From Christensenella sp. UBA7703 (GTDB lineage: Bacteria > Bacillota > Clostridia > Christensenellales > CAG-138), in assembly GCA_002482505.1 (NCBI GenBank), contig DLGD01000033.1:62001-126000 (forward strand): 64,000 nt of DNA, read 5' to 3'. Positions 50,094 to 58,311 of this stretch are shown in pieces; the first letter of the stretch is position 1, and each line of letters starts with the position of its first letter. The notes under the pieces were generated by a model. The model was not told the origin of the DNA. It worked only from the letters and a program-made list of their open reading frames with translations, and ran no database searches. The translations under genes and the position numbers were made by a program.

Positions 50094-51293
50094 TTAATAC
50101 ATTTCCTTAAAGGTTTCCACGCCGCCGGTCAGCGTCATGATGACCGCGCTCTTGATGGGATTGTTGTGGTCGTCAAACGTATAGCCGGTTTCGCTCGTGA
50201 TACCGACGACGCTCGGACCTTCGGTCTTGATGGCATCGATAACGGCCTGCTTGTATTCGTCGCTACCTGCAGCGGTGCCGGAGGCTTCCGCTTTCGTGAG
50301 GGCGGCAACAAGGACCTTCGCCGCGTCATAGGCGGTTGCAGCAAACATATTCAGCGTGTCCGCGCCATAGGCTGCGGTGTAAGCTGCTTCAAATGCTTTG
50401 ACCGCGTCGGTGGAACCGGGGGCATAAGCGGAGCAGAAGTAGCTGCCTTCGAGGTCTTCGGCGCTCGCGTAGGCCGAGACGCCCGCCCAACCGTCGCCGC
50501 CCAAGAAGGCGGAGGTCAAGCCGAGTTCGCGTGCCTGGGTGACGATCATGCCGTCATCCTGATAGTAGTTCGGGCAGAAAACCACATCCGGCGTTGCGGC
50601 AAGGATGTTCGTGAGCTGGGCTTTGAAGTCCACATCGCCCTTGGAATAACCTTCATCCGCAACAACGCTGATGCCGACTTCCGCACACTTTGCCTTGAAA
50701 GCATCCGCAAGGCCGACGGAGTAATCGTCGCCGGTCATAGTCAGAACGGCAGCGGTCTTGGCGTTGAGCTTTTCTGCGGCATACTGCGCCATCTTCTCGC
50801 CCTGGAACGGATCGATGAAGCAGGTGCGGAACACGTTGGTGTACACGGTGTCGGTGTCCGCGTTATAGGTGACCGCAGCCGCTGTTGCGGAGGCGGTGAT
50901 CATCGGCATATTGATCGGGTTTGCTTCGCCGACAACCGCGATGGTGTTTCCCGTGAGCACATCGCCGATCAACGCGGTGATGCCTTCATCCACCATGCGC
51001 GTGAACGCGGTGATGGCTTCCGTGGAATCGCCCTTGTTGTCGTAAACAATGGTCTCAATTTGCTTGCCGTTGATGCCGCCAGCCTTGTTGACTTCGTCAA
51101 TGTAGAGCTGGGCGCCGTTCTTCACCGCCAGGCCGTACACCGCGTAATCGCCGGTATGCGGGCCAAGGATGCCAACCTTGATGGTTTCGCCGGAAGCGGC
51201 TTGGTCTGCGACAATGGCCGCGGGGGCTGCGCAACCCGCGAGGGCGCTCAGCGCCAGGATGGCGACCAATGCGATGGAGAGTAGTTTCTTCAT
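50094..51293 (-). CDS. livK: Branched-chain amino acid binding lipoprotein (LivK/LivJ)
   Basis: 399 residues from ATG 51293 (AGGAGG upstream). Signal peptide with lipobox ALAGC, then a type I periplasmic-binding fold: IKVGILGPHTGDYAVYG, EVNKAGGINGKQIE, and AYAPGSTDAVKAFEAAY. As the first liv gene it captures Leu/Ile/Val (or a related ligand) outside the cell. A terminator and a hydrophobic ORF lie just upstream. Confidence 0.93.
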   Translation of the reverse strand: MKKLLSIALVAILALSALAGCAAPAAIVADQAASGETIKVGILGPHTGDYAVYGLAVKNGAQLYIDEVNKAGGINGKQIETIVYDNKGDSTEAITAFTRMVDEGITALIGDVLTGNTIAVVGEANPINMPMITASATAAAVTYNADTDTVYTNVFRTCFIDPFQGEKMAQYAAEKLNAKTAAVLTMTGDDYSVGLADAFKAKCAEVGISVVADEGYSKGDVDFKAQLTNILAATPDVVFCPNYYQDDGMIVTQARELGLTSAFLGGDGWAGVSAYASAEDLEGSYFCSAYAPGSTDAVKAFEAAYTAAYGADTLNMFAATAYDAAKVLVAALTKAEASGTAAGSDEYKQAVIDAIKTEGPSVVGITSETGYTFDDHNNPIKSAVIMTLTGGVETFKEMY

Positions 51294-51352
51294 GTTGATT
51301 CCTCCTAGTTTGGTTTCTATTCGGTCTCGCTTTTCTTTTCGTCGGGCGGATC

Positions 51353-51389
51353 GAAACAAAAACGGCGGCTCCGTGATACGGAACCGCCG
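51353..51389 (-). terminator. Terminator between the leader ORF and livK
   Basis: Minus strand: 11-bp stem with one U-G pair (CGGCGGTTCCG with CGGAGCCGCCG; 51379-51389 with 51363-51373), 5-base loop, then TTTTTGTTT. It begins about 20 bases after the leader ORF stop and about 60 before livK, with no clear promoter between, so it is a candidate attenuator. Confidence 0.8.
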
Positions 51390-51409
51390 CACATCTTCGC
51401 ATGCTGGCT

Positions 51410-51634
51410 TCAAGCTCGTTCCGTATCGTTGTTGGGCGGTATGTGTACAAGTCGAATAATCAGGCTAATCAGCCCAATCAACAATACAGCGATGCAAATA
51501 ATGAAAACGCCCAACACAATCGTGTTGAGCGTGTGGGTGATCGAAAGGGAGGCTGCAAAGGCTGCACAAGCAAAACAGGCCGCGGTAGACGGCTTTGTCG
51601 ATGACTCGTTATGATTTGCAACAACTTGCGTCAT
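51410..51634 (-). CDS. Hydrophobic Ile/Leu/Val-rich leader ORF upstream of the liv operon
   Basis: 74 codons from ATG 51634 (AAAGGAG 12 bases upstream), stop TGA at 51412-51410. The first half is polar with several Ala and Cys; the second half is a hydrophobic run (IVLGVFIICIAVLLIG and on to IIRLVHI) in which about 20 of 31 residues are Ile, Leu or Val. It is followed at once by a terminator and then livK. It could be a small membrane protein or a leader peptide whose translation senses branched-chain amino acids. A good promoter lies 50 bases upstream. No family is recognised. Confidence 0.6.
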   Translation of the reverse strand: MTQVVANHNESSTKPSTAACFACAAFAASLSITHTLNTIVLGVFIICIAVLLIGLISLIIRLVHIPPNNDTERA

Positions 51635-52132
51635 AACAGCTGGCAGCTCCTTTGCATGCAAGATTATATAAAATATATCAGATTGGGGTTAATCTAACAC
51701 CAATTTAGCACCTTGTCAAGCCTGAATATACTTTTCCAAAAATGATGCATATTGCATAAAAATTCTAAAAATACTGCTTATATACGATAATAGTCTCAAA
51801 AACCAACGATATTCCACACAACATGTCATATGCATTGACTTGCTTATGCGATGCAAATCCCGAACAAGAAAACTGAATTTTTTCGATAAATAGAGTAATT
51901 CTCTTGCCGTGCTGGGATGTATTGCGGACGGCTTTCGTTTTTTGCGATCAAGATGTAGATGTCTTGATCGTAAGAAACGCAAATTAACTCTAAAGCAAAA
52001 AATGCATGCAGTAGTAGCATGATAGCAGTAGATAGAGAATGATAAAACTAACATATTGTTTAACGGAAACAAGTTGATAGTTTATACTGCTTAAACACAG
52101 CATATGACTTTGTTCTATGAAGGAGCAAGAAG
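51635..52132. other. 498-base AT-rich region
   Basis: It holds the liv-leader promoter, a perfect 9-bp hairpin CGATCAAGA/TCTTGATCG (51945-51953 with 51962-51970, 8-base loop) with no T tail on either strand, and a possible promoter for the next plus-strand gene: TTAACG (52060-52065), 17 bases, TATACT (52083-52088). No gene was seen. Confidence 0.55.
51682..51719 (-). promoter_or_regulatory. Promoter and inverted-repeat operator of the leader-liv transcript
   Basis: Minus strand perfect TTGACA (51714-51719), 17-base spacer, TAGATT (51691-51696). An inverted repeat, ATTGGGGTTA (51682-51691) and TAACACCAAT (51695-51704), matches at 9 of 10 pairs and covers the -10 box. Confidence 0.75.
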
Positions 52133-52777
52133 ATGGCAAGCACAGAGTTTTCACCACAATATTTATGAATCGCGATTAATTTAGCGGAACGGATCGTGCA
52201 AGGTGACCTGACAGCGGGGAAAAAGTTTTCGGGCAGATCACTATTTGCCTCTGAATATGCGGTATCACCGGAAACGATTCGAAGGGCCATGAAACTACTT
52301 TCGGATATGAAGGTCGTTGACATCAAGGACAAAAGCGGTGTCTATATTCTATCAACGGACAATGCGAGCAGATTTCTCAAAAATTTTGAAGGCTGGAATG
52401 AGCAGCGAGAAGCCAGAAAAAAGCTGAAAGATTTGATTTCGCAAGGCGAACAAATCAATCGAACTATTTTAGAAGCCTATTTGAGGATCGAAAAATCTCT
52501 GGATGCGGTTACGACTGCTGATCGCCAGATTCCAACATTTGAAACGCGAATCGGATCGCAATCAAAGCTCAACGGGAAAAACCTGGGATCACTACAGTTC
52601 TGGCAATCGACTGGAGCAACGATAATTGCAATCAGGCGGGCGCAAAATCTGATTGTCTCGCCCTGCCCTTATGCAGAAATCTATCATGGTGATGTTTTGC
52701 TGTATGTCGGAGACGCGTCTACCGTTCAGACGGTAGAACAGTTTTTAAACGGAAATTCCGAACGAAACGAGGAATGA
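52133..52777 (+). pseudogene. GntR/TrkA_C-type regulator broken by an in-frame TGA
   Basis: From ATG 52133 (perfect AAGGAG at 52120-52125) codon 12 is TGA (52166-52168). The frame then runs on without a stop to 52777. Translation on both sides is continuous in homology: ...FSPQYL-stop-IAINLAERIVQGDL..., the first helix of a GntR winged helix, then SGRSLFASEYAVSPETIRRAM and a C-terminal TrkA_C-type domain (YHGDVLLYVGDAS). Such GntR-TrkA_C proteins usually sit before osmoprotectant (OpuC-like) transporters, as here. Other genes in the window use TGA as a stop, so recoding is unlikely. A re-start at GTG 52196 would lose the first DNA-binding helix. Confidence 0.85.
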
Positions 52778-52798
52778 TAAAAATAAAGGAGGAATTGA

Positions 52799-53464
52799 AT
52801 GATTCAATTCGAACATGTAGTAAAGCGTTTTGGAGATACAAAAGTACTAGATGACATCAGCTTTGTCATCGAAACTGGACAATTTGTCGTATTGATTGGT
52901 CCTTCGGGGTGCGGTAAAGTTGGATTGAATGATACATATGCCATTGCGGTTCTTCCTGAGACCGCCGAAAAATACCATCTGAAACAATGTAGCGATCTAG
53001 CTGCGGTGGCAAGCAAACTTACCTTTGGCGGCGAATCACACTTTTTTGCAGAAGAATTCACAGACCGATTTTGGTCGTTTATCGAATATTATGGGATTGA
53101 TTTTGCCGCGAGTTCCTCGATTGATTTGAATTTGAAATACACCGCGCTAGCCAACGGAAACTTCGACGTAACCGATGTGTTTGCAACCGATGGGCTGAAC
53201 CGAAAGTACAATCTGGTTATTCTGGAGGACGACAAGGCGTTTTTTCCTGAATGTAACGGAGCAATTGTCGTCCGAGCGGGACTTTTTGAAGATTATGAAG
53301 AAACAGTGCCTAACTTAAGGGCGGTGCTTGAAATGCTGACAGGAAACATAAGCAATGAGGATATGATCCGTTTGACATACGCGGTGGATGTCGAGGAGAA
53401 AGCCCCGTCGGATGTTGCATATGCATTCCTTGTGGAAAAGGGACTGCTTGACTCAGCGGCATAA
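52799..53464 (+). pseudogene. In-frame fusion remnant of an osmoprotectant ABC transporter
   Basis: 221 residues from ATG 52799 (AAGGAGG). Residues 1-40 are the start of an OpuCA-like ATPase up to the Walker A lysine (LIGPSGCGK). From residue 41 (VGLNDTYAIAVLPE...) the sequence is the C-terminal half of an OpuC/OpuB-type substrate-binding domain (LTFGGESHFFAEEF, DVFATDGLNRKYNL, LEDDKAFFPE). Everything between is missing: the rest of the ATPase, the permease, and the first part of the binding domain, about 2 kb by usual sizes. The protein cannot bind or hydrolyse ATP and has no signal peptide. It is a deletion scar. Confidence 0.88.
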
Positions 53465-53561
53465 AAGTATGAAATATACATCATGCGTGCCAGCTCAACC
53501 ATGGTATAGGAACACTGGCGACAGAATAGAGATCAATCTCGGTTACGTGAGGCATAAAGCC

Positions 53562-53598
53562 GCCCGTTTGTATGTAGTGTTACACTAAAAAAACGGGC
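53562..53598. other. Imperfect hairpin downstream of the transporter remnant
   Basis: GCCCGTTT (53562-53569) pairs with AAACGGGC (53591-53598) and the inner TAGTGT with ACACTA (53575-53580 with 53582-53587). Role unknown; possibly part of termination or a leftover of an element. Confidence 0.45.
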
Positions 53599-53608
53599 AA
53601 GAAAAAAG

Positions 53609-53637
53609 CCTACGGTATAATAAACCGTGGTTTTTTT
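53609..53637 (+). terminator. Terminator after the transporter remnant
   Basis: CC(T)ACGGT (53609-53616, one bulged T) pairs with ACCGTGG (53624-53630), then seven T. Confidence 0.7.
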
Positions 53638-53764
53638 GAAATAGCTGAGACTTCGTGAGCAATTTTGTCTTGTTGCCCACAAAAGGCGGATTGCTTATCT
53701 GCAAAACATCCAATCATAACCGCGCATTGAGACGATGTTTGAGTAAATTGATGAGTGAGCTTCT

Positions 53765-55111
53765 CTACATTCCCTGCGCAAGCATGGCCTTGGCAATGCG
53801 TTCAAACGCTGCGATATTGTTGCCGGCGATCAAATCGTAACCGAGGTCGTATTTTTCTGCCGCCAGTTTGGATGCGTCGTAGATTGTATGCATCGTGCAG
53901 CGCAGCCGCGCGTCGACTTCTGCCTGACTCCAGCTGTAGCGCAGGCTGTTTTGCGCCATTTCGAGCGCGGACACGATGACGCCGCCCGACCCCGCGGCCT
54001 TTGAACCGGCACAACAGATCTGGGGCGTAACCCGCAGGAGCTGAATTGCTTCGTTTGTGGCGGGCATGTTTGCCGCCTCAACGTAGTACTTGGTACCATT
54101 TTTGAGGATGCGCAACGCGTCCTCCTGGTCGATCTCGTTTTCAATCGCACAGGGCATTACGATCTCTGCGGGAACCTCCCATGGCTTTTTGTCGGCAAAA
54201 AACGGAACACCGAATCTCTCGGCGTAAGGCTGTACCTGATCTGCGCCAGAGGCGCGCATCTGCATTATGCACTCAAACTTCTCGTCGGTCATTATACCTT
54301 CGGCGTCATAGACGTATCCATCCGGACCGGACAATGTTATGACCTTGGCGCCCAACTCGGCCGCCTTGCGGCATGCCCCCAAGGCCATATTGCCGAAGCC
54401 TGAAACCACAATACGCTTTCCTTGCAGCGTATCGCCGTGCTGTTCCACCATTCGCGCGAGAAAATAGACCGCGCCGAAGCCCGCGGCATCCTGCCGCACT
54501 TTGGAGCCGCCGTATGTTAAGCCTTTGCCGGTGATCGCGCCGCTTTCGGCACGGCCCGTCAAGCGTTTATACTCGCCGTAGAGATATCCAATCTCTCTTG
54601 TTCCAACGCCGATATCGCCCGCGGGTACATCGATGTCTGCGCCGATGTACCGGTAAAGCGCCGTCATGAACGACTGGCAAAACCGCATGATCTCGCGATT
54701 GCTTTTTCCGTTGGGGTCAAAGTCCGCGCCTCCGCTCGCGCCGCCGATGGGCAGCCCAGACAGCGCGTTTTTGTATGTCTGCTCAAAGCCCAGAAATTTC
54801 GCCGTGCCTCCGTTTAGAGCCGGATGGAACCGAAGCCCGCCCTTATAAGGGCCGATGGCGCTGTTAAACTGGACACGATAGCCGTGACTGGTATGATAGC
54901 AGCCTGAATCGTCCTGCCATGGCACAAGAAAGCTGACCATGCGCTCCGGCTCCACCATCCGCGTGATAAGATCCTGCTTTTCATATTCGGGATTGCCATC
55001 GATAGCGGGGGAGATCATCTCCAGCCATGCCTGCACCGTCTGTAGATAGTCCTTTTCGTTTTCGTATCGCTCCTGCAGCCGGGAAGAAACCCTTTGCGCG
55101 TAATTGTTCAT
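53765..55111 (-). CDS. Glutamate dehydrogenase paralogue lacking the catalytic lysine
   Basis: 448 residues, full length and close in sequence to the Clostridium symbiosum enzyme. Substrate-binding lysines are kept (Lys90 in GPYKGGLRFHP, Lys114 in QTYKNALSG), as are Asp166 in VPAGDIGVG and the GFGNMALGA coenzyme fold. However, the catalytic lysine of the GG(G/A)KGG motif is Ser126 (GGASGG; codon AGC at 54736-54734). Lysine at this place is needed for chemistry in the family. The protein may be inactive, a regulatory subunit of mixed hexamers, or altered in reaction. It lies 12 bases after the intact paralogue and is co-transcribed. Confidence 0.9.
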   Translation of the reverse strand: MNNYAQRVSSRLQERYENEKDYLQTVQAWLEMISPAIDGNPEYEKQDLITRMVEPERMVSFLVPWQDDSGCYHTSHGYRVQFNSAIGPYKGGLRFHPALNGGTAKFLGFEQTYKNALSGLPIGGASGGADFDPNGKSNREIMRFCQSFMTALYRYIGADIDVPAGDIGVGTREIGYLYGEYKRLTGRAESGAITGKGLTYGGSKVRQDAAGFGAVYFLARMVEQHGDTLQGKRIVVSGFGNMALGACRKAAELGAKVITLSGPDGYVYDAEGIMTDEKFECIMQMRASGADQVQPYAERFGVPFFADKKPWEVPAEIVMPCAIENEIDQEDALRILKNGTKYYVEAANMPATNEAIQLLRVTPQICCAGSKAAGSGGVIVSALEMAQNSLRYSWSQAEVDARLRCTMHTIYDASKLAAEKYDLGYDLIAGNNIAAFERIAKAMLAQGM

Positions 55112-55123
55112 CGGGCAACCTCC

Positions 55124-56470
55124 TCAAACCAAACCGTATGCCAGCATGGAATCGGCAACCTTTAAAAATCCGGCAACGTTTGCGCCCGTTACAAAATCAC
55201 CGGGCACGCCGTATTCAGCTGCGGCGCCCGAAACGTTGCGGTAAAGGTCGGTCATAATCGTTCTTAGCTTACAATCCACTTCCTCGAAACTCCAGAAGTA
55301 TCGCATCGAGTTTTGGCTCATCTCCAGTGCGGAGGTGGCAACGCCGCCGGCGTTTGCCGCCTTGCCCGGCGCATATAGCACACCTGCCGTTTGGAACACT
55401 TCCACCGCCTGGGGTGTGGAGGACATGTTGGAGCCCTCGGCCACGGCGAAGCACCCGTTCTTCACGAGAGCTTTGGCGGACGCTTCATCGATCTCGTTCT
55501 GCGTGGCACAGGGCAAGGCGATGTCACAGGGGATTTGCCAAACACCGGAGCAGCCTTCGTAATATTCCGCATGGGGATGGCTGACAAGATACTCGCGGAT
55601 GCGCTTGCGTTCCACTTCTTTTAGCTGCTTTACGCAGGACAGATCAACGCCGTTTTTGTCGTAGATGAACCCGTTGGAGTCCGATAGGGTGACGACCTTA
55701 CCACCAAGTTGGGTCGCCTTCTCGCAGGCATAGATCGCCACGTTTCCGGAACCGGATATCGCGACGGTTGCGCCGTCAAAGCCCTTACCAACATCCTTGA
55801 GCATATTGTCTGTAAAGTAGCAAAGCCCATAGCCGGTGGCTTCGGTCCGCACTAAGCTGCCGCCATAGGTCAACCCCTTGCCGGTGAGTACGCCGGTGAA
55901 TTCATTGCTCAGGCGTTTGTACTGGCCAAACATATATCCGATCTCGCGACCGCCAACGCCAATGTCACCGGCTGGCACGTCGGTGTCGGGGCCAATATAC
56001 TTAAATAGCTCCGACATGAAACTCTGACAAAACCGCCTGACTTCGTTATCGGACTTGCCTTTGGGGTCAAAGTCGCTTCCGCCCTTGCCGCCGCCGATGG
56101 GAAGTCCGGTCAGGCTGTTTTTGAAGATCTGCTCAAATGCCAGGAACTTAATAATTCCTTCATAAACGGATGGATGAAACCGCAGTCCGCCTTTATATGG
56201 GCCGATCGCACTGCTGAACTGAACGCGAAAGCCGCGGTTGATCTGCACCTTGCCGTTGTCGTCCTCCCACGGCACACGGAATTTGATGATGCGCTCCGGT
56301 TCCACAAGGCTTTCCAGGATGCCTTCGTTGATATACTTTGGATGCGCCGTCACGACGGGAGCGAGTGATTGCAAGACCTCCCAAACAGCCTGATGAAACT
56401 CCGGCTCGGCAGGATTGCGTTTGATGACCCGCTCCATCAATTCACTCATGTACGAATTTTGAAAATGCAT
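55124..56470 (-). CDS. gdhA: Glutamate dehydrogenase (intact, hexameric family)
   Basis: 448 residues with the complete active site: Lys93 (GPYKGGLRFHP), Lys117 (QIFKNSLTG), catalytic Lys129 (GGGKGGSDFDP), VPAGDIGVG and the coenzyme motif SGSGNVAIYA. It converts 2-oxoglutarate and ammonia to glutamate with NAD(P)H, or the reverse. Together with the downstream paralogue it forms a two-gene operon. The start has GGAG upstream. Confidence 0.93.
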   Translation of the reverse strand: MHFQNSYMSELMERVIKRNPAEPEFHQAVWEVLQSLAPVVTAHPKYINEGILESLVEPERIIKFRVPWEDDNGKVQINRGFRVQFSSAIGPYKGGLRFHPSVYEGIIKFLAFEQIFKNSLTGLPIGGGKGGSDFDPKGKSDNEVRRFCQSFMSELFKYIGPDTDVPAGDIGVGGREIGYMFGQYKRLSNEFTGVLTGKGLTYGGSLVRTEATGYGLCYFTDNMLKDVGKGFDGATVAISGSGNVAIYACEKATQLGGKVVTLSDSNGFIYDKNGVDLSCVKQLKEVERKRIREYLVSHPHAEYYEGCSGVWQIPCDIALPCATQNEIDEASAKALVKNGCFAVAEGSNMSSTPQAVEVFQTAGVLYAPGKAANAGGVATSALEMSQNSMRYFWSFEEVDCKLRTIMTDLYRNVSGAAAEYGVPGDFVTGANVAGFLKVADSMLAYGLV

Positions 56471-56510
56471 ACCTTTGCTCCGCTTTCTCCTGTTATTAAT
56501 TTATTGATTT

Positions 56511-56534
56511 ACTATTCGAATAGTATATAATATA
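56511..56534 (-). promoter_or_regulatory. gdh operon promoter region with palindrome
   Basis: A perfect 14-bp palindrome ACTATTCGAATAGT (56511-56524) adjoins an AT-rich -10 region (TATATT at 56529-56534 or TATACT at 56522-56527 on the minus strand), about 50 bases before gdhA. No strong -35 is seen, so an activator is possible. Confidence 0.5.
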
Positions 56535-56766
56535 GAAATTTCGCGTTCACTCTATCACGCTTGAAACGGTGAAGTCAATGAAGAATAAAAATCAACCTTA
56601 TAGAAAAATAATCAGTGTACAAAATAGAATATGTTTATTAAAAATGAAAAAACGAATCGAATGAAGACGTGGAAGCGCTTGTTGTAAGGAACGACCGAAA
56701 TTTATATATAGCAAAACGCAGACGCAGCACTGCATTTGTAGAAATATTTTTTTTGAACAAGAAAAA

Positions 56767-56797
56767 GCCGCTCTGCCTACAAGTCAGAGCGGTTTTT
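56767..56797. terminator. Terminator after the tspO-flavodoxin transcript
   Basis: Perfect 8-bp stem CCGCTCTG/CAGAGCGG (56768-56775 with 56785-56792), 9-base loop, T tracts on both strands. Confidence 0.85.
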
Positions 56798-56825
56798 AAT
56801 CGCGCGGCAAACGGTTTTTGCCCGA

Positions 56826-57317
56826 TTAAATATCCTTTGAGCGCAGCCAATCAAGAAGAGGACTTAGGTTTTCTTCATCTACGCCGTCGAACCCTTTTTC
56901 GATGATTTCAATCGATTCGGCCGTTTTTTCGTCTCCATCGTTCCGTGATTTGAGCATGCGTACAAACATCGACAGAGCGAAACGATCCACACCCTGAATA
57001 TCGCTTAGGGGCAGGCAACCGCCGCGCAAATAGAAGAACGGTGTTGAGACAAGCTTATTCCGGGCAAGTATTGTTTCAACATCTGGCTCAGCCGATCTTC
57101 CGGTACCGCAGCCGCAAACAACCGCAATCTTATGCTTTTTAACCTTCTGTAATCCTTGTATTTTTCCAACCTTCATCCAACCGAGAAAAAGGAGTTCCTC
57201 CGTACGATCCAACTTTGTAATTTCGTTTGCCGGATACAAGTGCATTCCGGTTTTATCGGCAAGCATTTCGGCATATTTCTTGGTAAATCCGGTTTTTGAT
57301 TCGTAAACAATGACCAT
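56826..57317 (-). CDS. Flavodoxin-like protein
   Basis: 163 residues from ATG 57317 (GGAG upstream). The start MVIVYESKTGFTKKYAEML is a flavodoxin-type phosphate-binding loop ((S/T)xTGxT), followed by LLFLGWMKVGKIQG and VCGCGTGRS. The C-terminal half holds FFYLRGGCLPLSDI. This resembles the flavodoxin-domain (protoporphyrinogen oxidase/HemG-like) group that often acts as a stress-related flavodoxin. It lies 34 bases after the TspO-like gene, and both share a promoter. Confidence 0.78.
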   Translation of the reverse strand: MVIVYESKTGFTKKYAEMLADKTGMHLYPANEITKLDRTEELLFLGWMKVGKIQGLQKVKKHKIAVVCGCGTGRSAEPDVETILARNKLVSTPFFYLRGGCLPLSDIQGVDRFALSMFVRMLKSRNDGDEKTAESIEIIEKGFDGVDEENLSPLLDWLRSKDI

Positions 57318-57351
57318 AGATGATGAAGCTCCGTTACTGTAGTTTCTTATC

Positions 57352-58140
57352 TTACTTTTGTTCCCTAGGAAGCAGGGAGAAACCATTGAGAATAAATTGA
57401 ACAACTGCAATAATCACAAGAATCGCCATACCAGCAATTGCGACTGTTTGAAGAACGCTGTATGCGCCGCTAAAACCGACATCTGACTTTAAAAATTGGT
57501 AGATGCCCAAATATGCCCAAGCAACCGGCAGGGGGAAGGCCGCATTGCGGAGCCTAAGCAAAACGATGAACAGAAGAAGGATGGCGAGTGATAGCATGAT
57601 GGTGCCCCAAATTTCTGGCGAAAGACCAAACCCATTCCACTGGAGCTTGACCAACGCCGCTGCGAAATTGACAACTGTAGCGATGAATAGCCACCCGGAA
57701 TACAAGCCAAAGCTCAGCGGAAGCAGCCAGCGGCGGCCTTCTCGGATATTGAGAAGCTTGATTCCCAACAATGCAAGTGTTATGACAAAGCCAAGGATAA
57801 ACAGCGATGAAATCTCAACCAACACATAGGAAAACGTGATGATCCAAACGATATTGAGTAGGCAGGAGATGCGAAACAGTGTAGAGATTTCATCAATCGC
57901 TTTTTGATAGTATGTATCATTCTTTTTCACGATCATAACGATCATTGAAATCAGCAGAAGCGTGTAGATTACACCCCATATGCTGAAGGTGGAGGGACCG
58001 GGAGTGATTAGCGTGATGTACATATCCGAGATCTGCTTCTGCGTATACCCGTTGATTAATCCGATAGCGCCTAAGGTATTGATTGCAAGCGTTAGAATCA
58101 GGAACACAAGATTGATCCATGCTTTTTTTGATTTGCTCAT
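57352..58140 (-). CDS. TspO/MBR-related membrane protein
   Basis: 262 residues from ATG 58140 (AAAGGAGGG). Seven or eight helices; PGPSTFSIWGVIYTLL near residue 45 is the TspO-like motif (canonical PxxxFxxxWxxLY). It is longer than bacterial TspO (about 160 residues) and belongs to the extended tryptophan-rich-sensory-like family. TspO proteins bind porphyrins, which agrees with a HemG-like flavodoxin as its operon partner. Confidence 0.75.
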   Translation of the reverse strand: MSKSKKAWINLVFLILTLAINTLGAIGLINGYTQKQISDMYITLITPGPSTFSIWGVIYTLLLISMIVMIVKKNDTYYQKAIDEISTLFRISCLLNIVWIITFSYVLVEISSLFILGFVITLALLGIKLLNIREGRRWLLPLSFGLYSGWLFIATVVNFAAALVKLQWNGFGLSPEIWGTIMLSLAILLLFIVLLRLRNAAFPLPVAWAYLGIYQFLKSDVGFSGAYSVLQTVAIAGMAILVIIAVVQFILNGFSLLPREQK

Positions 58141-58168
58141 AATAGACCCTCCTTTCACTTGATAAACT

Positions 58169-58197
58169 TATTATAGTAGTAATTATGTTGGTTTTCA
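58169..58197 (-). promoter_or_regulatory. Promoter of the tspO-flavodoxin operon
   Basis: Minus strand TTGAAA (58192-58197), 17-base spacer, perfect TATAAT (58169-58174), about 30 bases before the start. Confidence 0.8.
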
Positions 58198-58311
58198 ATT
58201 CGATTAATTTAGAAATTAGACCAAATCCTCCACTTTGACTTTTCAGGGGGGATGGAGCCGACACGTCGCCTGTGAATGCTAAACTTGGATTCAAAAAAGA
58301 AATCTTTGAGA

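Larger units (their letters stand above)
53465..53764. other. 300-base region between the transporter remnant and gdh
   Basis: It contains the two hairpins listed separately and no open frame with recognisable similarity. Confidence 0.55.
56471..56825. other. 355-base region between the flavodoxin gene and gdhA
   Basis: It holds the gdh promoter/palindrome and the bidirectional terminator at 56767-56797. The AT-rich middle shows no recognisable gene. Confidence 0.6.

Noticed and set aside
52166..52168. The in-frame TGA as selenocysteine or a reassigned Trp codon
   Set aside because: TGA ends other genes here (for example blaI and the ATPase), no selenocysteine-insertion-type stem was seen just after it, and the family shows no need for selenocysteine at this place.
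53572..53637. Inverted repeats after the transporter remnant as insertion-sequence ends
   Set aside because: The repeats are too close together to enclose an element and no transposase trace or target duplication was seen; the second is a normal terminator.
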